Shown here: positions 46,601-57,727 of the stretch, in pieces
Layout of the letters: every line of letters starts with the position of its first letter
Numbering within the stretch: position 1 is the stretch's first letter
Notes under the pieces: model-generated
Told to the model about the DNA's origin: nothing
The model's database searches: none
What the model saw: the letters and a program-made list of their open reading frames with translations, nothing else
Assembly (NCBI GenBank): GCA_036874045.1
Contig: CM072341.1
Location: forward strand, 7,204,501-7,268,500
Reading direction: 5' to 3'
Length of the DNA: 64,000 nt
Source of the DNA: Cymodocea nodosa
Taxonomy: Eukaryota; Streptophyta; Magnoliopsida; Alismatales; Cymodoceaceae
Program-made: the position numbers and the translations under genes

Positions 46601-46966
46601 AAATTACAATTGATTGAATTAGAAGAATTTAGGAATAAAGCTTATTCAAAAACTGTAAGAGAAAAAGAGAAAATGAAGTTTTGACATGATAAGAAAATTA
46701 TTCCAAAAACCTTTAAAATAGGACAAGAAGTATATCTTTATATGACTGGACTCCATAATCATCTAGGAAAATTAAGATCTAGATGGGCAGGACCTTACAT
46801 AGTTCAAAATATTTATTCCTATGAAGTTATTGAGATTGAAAATCTTAAAAATGAGAATATATTTAAAGTAAATGGACAAAGACTTAGACCTATTTTAAAG
46901 ATACCAAAAAGTTCTTTTGGAATTGTAGAAGAAGTAAGAGTAGAGGACTACTCAAGCTTTACTTAG
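43643..46966 (+). pseudogene. Pol region of the plus-strand gypsy (fossil)
   Basis: Continues the protease sequence of 38283-38330 after the copia insertion. Visible in order: end of protease (YPIDIVILDSQ), linker with acidic spacer (43821-44087), RT (about 44490-44900: [50 protein letters not shown]), RNase H (about 45220-45480: [32 protein letters not shown]), integrase (45990-46370: [53 protein letters not shown]) and C-terminal GPYIV region (46742-46966). Clearly homologous throughout to 33391-37040 on the other strand and more decayed. Confidence 0.85.
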
Positions 46967-47029
46967 TAAGAAAGTTCTAAGTATATAACTTAAAAAAAAA
47001 AAAAATTCGTTGTGATTCAACCGAAGGAT

Positions 47030-49110
47030 CCATCGGTCCAACTGGAACCAAGAATAAATGTTGCTACGAAAATTGCTGTAAGCAAAAAGAGAAAAATCAG
47101 GCCAAACAATGAAGTTGCCCTAGAATTAATCCAACGTAAGTCCCAGCTCTAGTTCAAAAGACAAATAGGTAGACGAGCTCAATGGGCGATCTAGGAGTAA
47201 GAAAGGAAAGAAAATGAAGAAGAGTCAACTGAAGGACAAGAGGAGCCGACTACTGAAAGACCTGTTCCTGAGGAATAATTGCCAAGACCTTCAAATCCAC
47301 TTCCTAAACCATTAGAAAGGGTGGTAGTTATGGGGTCTTCAAACGAAGAAGAATTAAGAGAATTTGAAGAACTGGTTCAAGTTGGGAAAAACCAAGGAGA
47401 ATCAAAAGATTTGGCAGTGGCTAAAGCACACCTAGTGTTTGATGCACTTTACAAAAAGAGGGTTGCAGAAAAGTTGAAAGCCCAATATAAAATCAAAGTG
47501 GAGCAACATCAAGAAGCTATTGCCAGACCTGCTGAAAAAGGAGATGAAGTTGGTCCTTCGAGACCAATAATTACTAAAAGAGTTAAACAGGAAGAGTCAG
47601 TACCTATGGCTCAAAGGCGTGTAGAGCCTATTTTTGTGGATTTAATTTCAGATGAGGACGAAGAAGACCAGACACAATTAATTAGAAAAAGGAAAGGAAA
47701 GGAAAGGAGATAGTGTCTGAATATTAAGAGGAGATTAAATTTGAAAGACAAATGTCAGTAGGCCCTGTAGAGTCAAATTTTGTAAACCTGCTATCTGATT
47801 CTGAAGAGGAGTAGGAGCAGCAGCAGTAAGAGCAAAGAAAAGAAGAAAAATAGGCTAAAACTAGTTTACAGCTTGTACAAATAGAAGAAATAGCAATTAG
47901 GGCAGAAACTGATTTGCTCGGAACTCCATCCCAATTTGCCATAGAATCAGAAAGAACAATGACAATGTATATTGGTAGTCAGGAGGAAGAAGAAGAAGAA
48001 AAAAATGAACAAAAAGCTGAACAAGTATATATGGAAAGAGAGGACTCAACAGATTCCACTAAAGAGCAAGAAAATCTTCAGCAATTTATGGAAAGAATTC
48101 AAGACAGAGTGGAGAGTTCTGCCGGCTCACCACCATCGACAAAAGCAGAAGCAAAAATGCTAGAATCTGTGGAACATTTTCAGCAAGTACAAGTTCAGCA
48201 TTTGGGAGAGGAAGTTCAAGAACAAACCCCTCAGGAGCAACAAATGCATATTCCTGATCCTTCAAAAGTGACAGTTTTAAATGAAGTACATTTTCGGAGT
48301 CAAGAAGCTTATGAAAAATACCAAGAGATTAGAGGTTATACTATCATTTACAGTAGACCAGTAAATTGGGACGGAATGCAAGAAATCAAATAATTATTTG
48401 AATTCTAAGGTCTACTGAAGTTTATTTCTCAAGAAAGAGGGCATGTAGTATATGAGAATCTAGTGCCCTGCTTTTATGCAAACTTAAGGGAAGATGAAGG
48501 AGGATTAATTTCCAACGTGGAGGAAGCTGATGTACAAATAACACCAGAGCTTCTCCACAACATTTTAGGATTGAAAAATGAAGGGAAAGAAATTTTGGAA
48601 AGCACAACTACTGTTGAGTGGACAGAAGAGGAAATCAAGGATTGTTTAGCTATCAATCCTAGTGTGTCGTTATTAAATAGACTAAAGCAGTTAAATGGTA
48701 CAACACACATGATAGCAAACATTCTAATTAAGAATGCCTACCAATGACAAGGCCATGATATAGAACTGAGTCAATTTGTAAAGTGGGCCACATATGCAGT
48801 TGTAAATAAAATTCAAATAAATTGGTCTGTAGTTTTTATCTCCAAGCTGAGAACAGTAAAGAAGAAATTATTTTATGGACATCTGATTCCACTGCTGATG
48901 GTGGATTGTATCGATTTCACTAAATGGGCATCTAAAAGGATCAGATCAAGAACCATTTTAGTGAAAGAGTACAAAAATTATGTAGTTGTAGAGATTGTTG
49001 AACCTTCTAGAGGAATTATAGGAGCTGTAGAAAGGATTAACCAATTAGAGTAACAAGTAAAAAAACTCCAGAAGGAAGTAGATGAACTTAGGAGAAGAGA
49101 CTAAATTGTA
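47030..49110 (+). pseudogene. Acidic ORF and plant-transposon-protein domain (plus-strand gypsy, fossil)
   Basis: Same module as 30663-32840. Acidic region 47279-48300 (RVKQEESVPMAQRRVEPIFV, DLISDEDEEDQTQLIRKRK); shared boundary text EVHFRSQEAYEKYQEIRGY, YTIIYSRPVNWDGMQEIK (to 48393); PTP domain 48420-48747 (FISQERGH, CFYANLREDEGGLISNVEEA, DVQITPELLHNILGLKNEG, AINPSVSLLNRLKQLNGTTH) and a tail to about 49100 (TVKKKLFYGHLIPLLMVDCI). Broken. Confidence 0.6.
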
Positions 49111-49539
49111 TTGTTCGTCTACTTGTATATATGTGTATGAAAAATATCTGATTAAGTTGTAATGTAAATTTTTCATATTAATGAATATATATTTTTCAGA
49201 TATATTTTTCATTCGTGTTTGAGAATGATGAAATGGATGAACTATATTGAATATTCTGTAAATTGTGGAACATTATGCAAGATTGTTTAAAAGATTTACA
49301 ATTTACTGAATGACAGGATTAAATGAAAGATAGTTGATTAATGCTTGAAAATATCTACATGCTGCAAAGTAAAATATAAATTCTGCATAACATGAAATGA
49401 ACTGCAAGTTAAAAATTTATATAATGTTCAGATTTAAATGAGCTTTAATTAGAATGCTACATTAATGACATGTATTTAACTTTATTTAAGTCGAAAAAAT
49501 GCAAGAGAGCAGAAAAGTATTTACGAGGAGTAAACTTAG

Positions 49540-50060
49540 AGAGAACTAAGTGTTAACTCAACGAAGTAAGTCCGTTGAGTTAACCTGAACTCCACAAGGC
49601 TAGTAATATAATATAAGGTCAATTCGTTGAGTTATCTGTAACTCAACAAGGTTAGTTCGTGGATTAAGCTAAACAATTATTCTTTTAGGCACGAACGACA
49701 CTTCGTGGGTTTAGCGGCTACTGAAATTTGAAATTAGAAGTGGCACACGTACCCAGAAAAATAGGAACCACACTATACGTCACTAGACACGTTCTTGCAA
49801 CAAGATTTATTTGCTTTATGGACGTGCATTATAAATATAGAACAGAATGTTATTTACTAGTTACCAGCACTTGTGAGAGAAAAGAAAATTTGTTGGGGAA
49901 TTGGTAGGAGAAGCAGCTGATTCAACTTCATCCGTCAACAATTATTTACTGAATAGAAAGCTTCGGACTGGTATGTAATTAATCTTCTGCTTTTTTACTA
50001 TATGTTAAGAGTTTATGAGCACATGGACTCATTCTCCTAGCACTAAATGATTAGTAAGAA
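49540..50060 (+). promoter_or_regulatory. Internal leader with TATA-like box before gag (plus-strand gypsy)
   Basis: GAGTTA/TAACTC inverted pairs at 49555-49660, then CACGAACGACACTTCGTGGG, a TATA-like ATTATAAATATAG (49829-49840) and a GGTATGTAATTAATCTTCTG donor-like site at about 49970-49990. Wording and spacing match 29640-30240 on the other strand; conservation between two diverged copies supports a function. Confidence 0.45.
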
Positions 50061-51365
50061 CACCTACCTAGGAGTATTCAACACAGAAGCATATTGAAAC
50101 ATTTTCTGAATTGGACTTTAATGAAATCCTTAGGGGTGTAGCAAACCTTTCTTTAAAAGAGAACGAAGATATTGCTGCTCTAGTAGAAAAACCATTAGGG
50201 AAAATTCTATATCCTGAATTAGTTGATGAACCTTCATGTATTCGATTGCCAAACTTTGAGGGAGATAGGTTTGAACTGAAATCTAATTATATTAGTCAAT
50301 TGCCATATTTTCATGGATTAGAAAGAGAGGATGTCTATTATTTCCTTAGAGAATTTAACGAAGTTTGTCAAATGATAAAAATGCCAAATATGAGTATAGA
50401 TGCTATTAAACTTAGATATATCCCTTTTGCTTTAAAAGACACAGCTAAGAGATGGTTATATATCTATCGCCTGATTCAATTTCTACATGGATTGAATTTT
50501 GCTCTGTTTTTCTGGAAAAATATTATCCAACACATCAAACGATTAAAAAGAAAAAAGAAATATTAATGTGTAGCTAAAAATAGGGAGAATCATTCTAGAA
50601 ATATTTTGAAAGATTTAAAGATTTATTGACTCAATGTCCACATCATGTAATGAGTAAAGCACAATTAATAGGTGTAATTTATGAAGGCATAGATATTTCA
50701 ACAAAATCTTTATTAGAATCTACTTGTCAGAATGGATTTTTAAAATTGTGTAGTGAAGAAGCATGAGCATACTTAGAAAATTTTGCAAAAAGAACTACAC
50801 AGTAGGAGAACTCAGTTGAAGCTATTGCAGATAAAAGAATATTGCCAAGGGGAATGCATGAAATAGATTCAAGCACTATGCTTGAAGTGAAATTAACCGA
50901 ATTAACAAAGAAAATAGAAGAGTTATCATTAAATCAAAAACTAGCAGAAAAGAATGCAAACATTAACGATCTAGATATTATTTATGCTAGAAACTAGAAA
51001 GATAACTTTGGAAATTCATATAACCCTAATTGGAGAAATCACTCGAATTTATCTTAGAGAAACAACAATTTCCATGGAGGAGAAAATATTAATGATAAGA
51101 ATATAAGTTATGAAGCATTAATTGAACAAGGATCTAGAATAGAGAAATTAGAAAAGATAATTTAGCAATTAAACAATTGTCTAGATTTTATATTTGGAAA
51201 TGCTGCAATTCAAAATCAAAATATAAATAGAAATATACCCCCTAGACAAAAAGAAGCAATAGAAGTTAGACCTACTAGAGGATTGCCAATGCAAGCAGTA
51301 CCTAACCCTATTAACAGAATTGTTAATGAAATTGATACTTCCTCTAGGAGGGTAGCTGAATGAAG
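50060..51365 (+). pseudogene. Gag capsid-type domain, downstream of integrase (plus-strand gypsy, fossil)
   Basis: RLPNFEGDRFELKSNYISQL, LEREDVYYFLREFNEVCQMI, LRYIPFALKDTAKRWLY and further blocks to the coiled stretch LTELTKKIEELSLNQK and RPTRGLPMQAVPNPINRIV near 51330. Homologous along its length to 28223-29623 on the other strand. Again downstream of the integrase and acidic/PTP modules and upstream of the F-box gene. More decayed than the minus copy. Confidence 0.75.
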
Positions 51366-51585
51366 CAGTATAACTGAAGTAACTATGTATAATATAGTAA
51401 GTAGAAAAATATAAAATATAAAAAAAAATGTAAGTTTACTTATAGTTAATAGTATCGTAGAGTTATTACTTAACTCAATGAGCTTAATCCGTTGAGTTAT
51501 GACCTAACTCCACGAGGGTGTGAAGTAGTTATGTTAATTTTTGTCTCTACTAAACTTTTGTTTATGTTATACAGAATCACAATAG

Positions 51586-52725
51586 ATGGAATTCTTAAAA
51601 TTACCACTAGACGCACAAAAGGAAGTACTAAGTAACTTGTCAGCTAAAGATCTATGCAGATTATGTTGTGTATTAAAGGATATTAAAGATTGTGTTAGAG
51701 AAAAATATTTTCATGGACTACAAGCTGCAAAAATGACTAAGATTAGAGATGGATTTTTATGAAAGTCATTTAATCGTAGTTCAATCAGCTATGAATATCT
51801 GAATATAGATGAAACTACTAGAATTCCACCCAATGCATTAGAAGGAATAGATCATATTATGGGGATGGATGAAGGATTAATTATATACAGAACAAAACCA
51901 AGGTATGCAATTATGTTACGTGATATTTTGATTAGAAATCCTCTCACCAGAGAAGAATGAAATATAGGAAGGCTTAATAGATATGAAGTACCAACTAAAA
52001 ATTGTGGGTCAGCTTTAATATTTTTTGATAAAAATTCTATCATTCCTGAAAAATTATATTATTGGAGACCTACTGGAAATTGGGATGAAAATTTATGCTT
52101 AAGTGTGCATAATTTTCTGAATAGATCTTGGACTGAAAACACTATGATATATCTAGGACAGAAATCCTTAATTAACAGCATACATGTCATACTTGATGGA
52201 TATATATATCTAGTCACAGATATATCAGTTGCATTTAGATCTGATTTATACATAGTAAGCATAGATAGTTATGATAATGACTATATAGAAATTTTGCCTA
52301 TACCAAGTGATATAGTTAAACCACCATCTACAGAATATGATAAAATTCAATTAGGAATGTGGTATAATAAATATGATGATCCTACTCTATGTCTGTTAAG
52401 ATGGTGGGATGAATTGAAGAAATTTCAAATATGGATTATAAAAGACCTAAATGAATGGAAGTGGGAAGAGGAATATATTGAAATAGATGTAGAAATAGAA
52501 ACAGCCACACTATCTTGGAATAGACGAGAATCTCTTTCTGCATTTCATTTCATTAATGGAAATACACTTATATTTAGTATTGATAACATACTGCAAGTTT
52601 ACAAATTAAAAAGGAAAATAGACTGCACTGAAACAGAATTGATAGCAAAAAGGATTATGCCAAAAAAGTTTGCTTGGACTAACATGTTTATTCCATTTGT
52701 TACTACTTTTCAGTCATTTTCTTAA
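51586..52725 (+). pseudogene. Captured F-box / F-box-associated gene in the plus-strand gypsy (fossil)
   Basis: Same gene as 26945-28084. N-terminal F-box (MEFLKLPLDAQKEVLSNLSA, KDLCRLCCVLKDIKD) and the propeller-like C-terminal part, well kept from 52105: NFLNRSWTENTMIYLGQKSL, DLYIVSIDSYDNDYIEILPI, WWDELKKFQIWIIKDLNEWK, SLSAFHFINGNTLIFSIDNI. The FQIWIIKDLNEWKWEEEYIE segment resembles the F-box-associated domain form LxVWVMKDYGxxxSWTKL. An AG acceptor-like TTATACAG lies just before the start codon, at the same place as in the minus copy. Broken. Confidence 0.72.
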
Positions 52726-52824
52726 AATATGATTCTGTGTTTTTAATGTTGTGTGTAGTCTGTATTTATTTTTAGAAAAAAAGAACAAACAAAAATATCA
52801 ATCCAGTTTATTGGTATTTGTTCT

Positions 52825-52878
52825 GGGAAACCAAGTGGCTTGCTTGTGAGCCACCAAAGGCATAGGAGCCTGGGTTCC
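52825..52878 (+). other. Conserved inverted-repeat segment downstream of the F-box gene
   Basis: GTGGCT (52835-52840) and AGCCAC (52849-52854) form a perfect 6-bp stem with an 8-base loop, nested in GGGAAACC (52825-52832) and GGTTCC (52873-52878). Counterpart of 26755-26809. Confidence 0.5.
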
Positions 52879-53207
52879 ACACAAGACACTGATTTATCAA
52901 TATTTGTTAAATGTTATTTTGTTATATATTCTGCTTTTATCTGTGAATGAAAAGTTTTTCAGAATAAAAAATTGGAATAAACAGAAGGAGATACACTAAA
53001 CAAGGTATGTAATTGATTACTTATCATGAATTTAGATTTAAACTCAATTCGTGGAGTTATTCATTAACTCAATGAACTAAACAAGGTATGTAATTGCTTT
53101 TAAGTTCGTTGAGTTAGATGCTAAGTCAACGAAACAATATTCATGCCTGTTACAATTAATGTATTTATTGTCAAATCTTTTACATTGAGGACAATGCAAA
53201 AAAAATA

Positions 53208-53222
53208 GGTATGGGGGGGAGG
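53208..53222 (+). other. Upstream polypurine-like tract (plus-strand gypsy)
   Basis: GGTATGGGGGGGAGG, preceded by TTGAGGACAATGCAAAA. It lies 745 bp before the tract at the LTR and is conserved in the minus copy. AT-rich noncoding sequence without genes lies between the two tracts. Confidence 0.5.
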
Positions 53223-53954
53223 TAATTAAAGTAACAACCATATAAGTTTGTTAATTAAAGAAATTAGAATGGTACTACAAAGTTTTATGGAAATTGAAAC
53301 TTTTTATGAATTTGCTGTAACTATTCGATAATTGAGACTGTAATTTTTTTTAAGAACTGTAACTGCTTGAATGTTATATTTAGATTCTTATATAAGATGC
53401 TACAAATTTTACTACTCATACAAATCTAGATATAGTATCTTATGTTTTTGTTGAAATTTATGAGTTTAACAGTTTCACGATTTTAAAAAGAAATCAGAAT
53501 GTTTAACTGAAACTCAGTAAATTATCTGAAATTGCTGAAGTATGAATCTAGAATAAACTTTTGAAGTTATTTATTTGAGATACAATTCTTCATTCTACTT
53601 GTCTTAATCATATTGAATTGGATTGTGCTTTGATTCGTATGTTGTTGAAATTTATTCTAGAAATCTTATTGGAAAATTCAGGATGACAGATGATGAAAAG
53701 AAGAACAAATAATAATATAATTAACACATATGTGAAGTTGATATATTTTGTATGTAATTTACATATATTCTAAGTATATTTGTAGGTTGAAGAGGAGAAA
53801 ACAATGTTAAAACAGATTATTGAAGCATATAGAATATCTATATAGTAATCTAATTTATTATTCTGAAGAAGAGCGAAATGAAGAATTAAATCTAGCACTT
53901 TAGAAAAACCAATTAGTTAGATCTTAGTTTGCTAAGGGACTAGCAAAAATTTGA

Positions 53955-53966
53955 GTATGGAGGAAG
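53955..53966 (+). other. Polypurine tract at the 3' LTR (plus-strand gypsy)
   Basis: GTATGGAGGAAG directly before TGTTTAG. Preceded by GGGACTAGCAAAAATTTGA as in the minus copy. Confidence 0.7.
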
Positions 53967-56900
53967 TGTTTAGAATGAAAAAGTGCATAATATTAACGGT
54001 TAAATGATGGTTAATTGCATAATATTTAGCTTATCATGTGAGAATTAAGCCATTATGTTATAATTGCACTACTAGATGCTTTAATAAAAGAATCTGCATA
54101 ATTCCAGGGAATTAATGTTAATTTAGTACATTTCTGAACTATTGGTAAATTGTAGGCTGTGAAATTTTTAAGTATCCGAATTTTCTGTTATTTCGGAGAG
54201 TTATATTGCATGTACTGGATAGTTATGTTTTAAAGGCTAAAAGAATATTTAGGTGAATAGTAACAACTCGTTGAGTTACAGGTTTAAAGGTATAAAAAGA
54301 TCACGTGAGAACTTGTTGAGTTAGCGAGTAAAAACCTTAAGTTATATATCTGAACTCGTTAAGTTAGATTTGTGCACGTGTTGAATTTAAATGTTTTATT
54401 ATGTCACGTGAGATGCACATGCTTAACTCGTTAAGTTAGCATAACTATACGTGTTGAGTTACATGAATACACACTAAGGTAACACGTTAGGTTAGCAACT
54501 TATTTCTTTATTGCACGTGTTTTATAGTTAAATCAATGAAGTAAATCCGTTGAGTTATCTGTAACTCTATGGACCATTTATTTGTTAAGACCTTAAGGCT
54601 TACTAGAGGGGGGGTGAATGGTAAAAATTCGTTTCTTAACCTTTTAGAAGTAGTTTAATGTAAAGTGATAGCAAACATACAATAAAAGAAATCACACAGA
54701 GATTTTTAGGTGGTTCACCACTAACGGCTAGTCCACCCCCAAGGGATACTTGGGCTTCACTAAACTCTTGCAAACTTACAATCACTTGCTTTAAGGTTTA
54801 AGCAAGAACCAACTAACCATTCACTTGAGCTTCTTTGTCGAAGCTTCAATCAATCCTTTCTCTGAAGTTTTAATCCGTGTACTTTAGTAAACACTATCTT
54901 GTGAACAGTAGAGTTGAAAGCGTGATGAGCTTCTGAAATTTGGTCTGTAAGTGTTGAAGATAATTTGATCTCTAAAGCTTTTCTTCTGTTGAACTTGGTG
55001 TAAGTATATGTATGGGCAAAGCGCTGCTTTTATCCGTTGTCTGTATCTTGTATATATATACCTGACATATGTAACGATCATATTCTCTTCCAATAGATGT
55101 ATTGTACTGTACTTGATTAGACTCCAGTCCCAAATATGGTAAGTTACCGTTCAGAAAATTATTTCAAGATGTCTTACTGATTTTCCTAACCTTTCGGATA
55201 GTTAGCTGTGTAACTCTCTGAAGAATATCTGTAACTCACTGAAAGATCACTTAAACCTTTCTGCCAGGTAGGATTCCAGAATATTTACTGCGAGCTGACA
55301 TTCAATCGGATGATTATAACTGTAACTTACCGAACAGTTATATAACTATCGGATAATTGGCTACAGTAACCCTTTGTTAACTTTTCGATTGCTTCAATTC
55401 AGCATGTGCATAAAAGGCTGACTTAAGTTTCGAATGGTTATCCTTGTAACTCACCGAAACACTTCAGGATTTCAGATAGTTATCTTTCTAACTCTCCGAA
55501 AACATATTTGAGCTTCTTTTTGGAATTCTACACGTGGGAAATTCAATGACTTAAGTTTCGAATGGTTATCCCTATAACTCACCGAAACTCTCTTTGAGAT
55601 TTTGGATAGTTATCTACCTCTTTGATTTTTCCTTTAAGCTTTTGACTACCGACTTCTCTATTCTGTACGTGCATTATTGAATGACTTAACTTTCAGATAG
55701 TTATACCTGTAACTCTCCGAAAAACTCGAATAGTTATCTAACTCTCCGAAAAGAAAACTCGGATAGTTATCTAACTCTCTGACAAGTCCTTTAAACTTCC
55801 ATTCTGTATTTCTGCACGTGATTTATTGAATGACTTAACTTTCGGATAGTTATACCTGTAACTTTCTGAAAAAGTCCTTTAAGCTTCTAGATAGTTAACT
55901 CTTTAGCTATCCGATCATTCAATCCTCCTTATCCTGAGAAATACAATTCTTAACTGTTCGATTTTTTACATCAGCATATTCTAAGATTTACCGCAACCTA
56001 TTTGCTACTTCAATTTGTTTGTCTTTTGATCTTTTTGCTATACAGACTAATCCTGATAAATACAATTCAAAACCTTACATTGATTTTTGCATTATCAAAA
56101 TCTAGAGGTCCTTTCATTATTTTCTAATATGCCACTGTAGCGGTTTTAGAAATAGGACATTCAAAGGAAAACCATGATTGCACGTATCACATAGGAAATC
56201 GCTAGTGGAAGGAAGTAGAAATCACTATCGTTGATATGAACGAAGGAAATCCAACCGATCATCGAAGTAGAAGCAGTTACTACTAAGAAATATAAAGGAC
56301 AAGGAGAAAAGAATATATAGGGGGGTGGCCAGTGTGTGTGTAGAGGAGGAGGACCGCGCTAACTGCAAGCAGCGATGGAAGTTCCACACTACCACCACCA
56401 CCACCACCACCACCATAATCACCAACCATCGGAGGTTTGTGAGGATACTTTCCTGATGTCGGGTCGATTTCGAGCCAAACACGGTGCCTGCCAACCATTG
56501 TGAGGAGTGATCACATCGCGGGAAGGGAAGCCATTTTCACCAAGCACCGACTCATATCTCAAGAGATCGTAAAACTTCTAGCCTTGGTTTCGGGTTGATG
56601 CTAGTATGCTGAAGAGGAGATCAACTTGCAATTCTAGACTCACGATTCTATAGGGAGAGGAGATAGAATTGTAAGTGGTTAAATTTTCAGTGGTGTAATT
56701 GCGTCACATGTAGTGACGGAAGTTTTTACTGTCAATAGAGACTACTTTTATATTTCACCTTTCGCCCATTTTCATGATCATATAAAAATAAAAATACCAA
56801 AAACAACTTATCTATGTTTATAGTTAGTATTGAAGTGTTGTATTGTTTGTTTTGTATCGTGATTATTGTTATCATTGTCAGTGTTTGGAATGTTTCATGT

Positions 56901-57507
56901 TTGTTTAATTTAGAAAATAGTAAATAGTTTTACAATTTACTGAAATTGAATTGTTCTTGATACTTAAAGATTTTAATGGTTACTGTTTAAAATATCTGAA
57001 TGTTAGTGTTGCCAAATGATAAATTTAATATTGACTAGCATTAAAGAGCTTAATTGATGTTATTTACAATCTGTGGAACCGCTCAATGGTTGATCGAATT
57101 CCTTTGTAAATAGTAGTATTAATCTGGATAGATAACTTCGTTGAGTTACTCCAATTTCACGAGGTTAGTTCGTTGACTTAGCTATAACTCAACAGAGTGC
57201 TTACTAAAGATATAAATTTCATTATTAAAAACAGAACAGTACACAATTCTTCCTCAATTCTCTGTGGGATCGACCTGTACTTGCACACAAATACAATATA
57301 CACTGTGCACTTATAGTTAAAATACAAATTGAAATTAATATCTAATTTGTGTGAAAGATGGTTTGTTGACTTCTAAAAAGGAATTAATGATAAGCATAAA
57401 GATAAATTAACTACGTTACAAACAGAAGTTAACAAGGCAATCAGGTTTTCTAGCACCGTTGCCGGGGAGCTAAATAAGTTTTCTGGTGCCGCCTAAAAAT
57501 CCAACCA
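53967..57507 (+). repeat. 3' LTR of the plus-strand gypsy, split by a solo LTR
   Basis: TGTTTAGAATGAAAAAGTGC to ATCCAACCA. Without the nested solo LTR (54583-56116 and one TSD copy) it is 2002 bp, matching the 1991-bp 5' LTR. The copia-like U3 block is present at about 54265-54535; TATA-like AATATAAAGGAC lies at about 56289-56300; a (CCA)n run near 56391 is longer than in the 5' LTR. The flank after it is TGTAA. Confidence 0.85.
54583..56116 (-). mobile_element. Solo LTR of a second copia (Sirevirus-type) family
   Basis: 1534 bp with TG/CA ends and the perfect 5-bp duplication TTATT (54578-54582, 56117-56121). On the minus strand it starts TGAAAGGACCTCTAGATTTT and ends TTCACCCCCCCTCTAGTAAG plus CCTTAAGGTCTTAACA, the end form of Sirevirus-type LTRs. 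U3 carries many CGGATAGTTA / TAACTCTCCGA inverted pairs, like the U3 of the minus-strand gypsy. No internal region is present. The empty site can be read directly in the 5' LTR at about 20500. Confidence 0.88.
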
Positions 57508-57541
57508 TGTAACTATACGATCCTACAAGTGGTATCAGAGC
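57508..57541 (+). other. End of the Sirevirus-like 5' LTR and initiator-Met primer site
   Basis: TGTAA (57508-57512) is the gypsy's right target duplication; CTATACGATCCTACA (57513-57527) finishes the copia LTR interrupted at 19887; TGGTATCAGAGC (57530-57541) is the primer site. This ties 18400-19887 and 57528-61424 into one element. Confidence 0.8.
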
Positions 57542-57727
57542 TTTGTTAATAATCTTTTATATAAAATCGATACCAACTTATTCAATATCATTGCTTATTT
57601 TGTCTTCATTGTTTTTAAACAGACATTAATATCTGAGCATACATTTAACTTTCTTGATTTAAGACTCAAGTTGTTTTAAAGTTTTTAGACTGTTTAAAAT
57701 CAAATAGGTTGAAAAATCTAAGGTAAG

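Larger units (their letters stand above)
19888..57507 (+). mobile_element. Athila-like Ty3/gypsy element with permuted gag and captured F-box gene, plus strand (fossil)
   Basis: Bounded by LTRs of one family (19888-21878 and 53967-57507), both TGTTTAG...CCAACCA, with flanks TGTAG and TGTAA as a near-perfect 5-bp target duplication. Primer site at 21886-21903; polypurine tract at 53955-53966. Internal order: zinc-knuckle gag part, protease, RT, RNase H, integrase, acidic ORF plus PTP domain, internal leader, gag capsid region, F-box gene. A second gypsy (22996-38282) and a copia (38331-43642) lie inside it, and a solo LTR lies in its 3' LTR. It is broken many times, roughly a dozen or more. 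LTRs differ by about 4% in the first 150 bases compared by eye. Confidence 0.8.
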
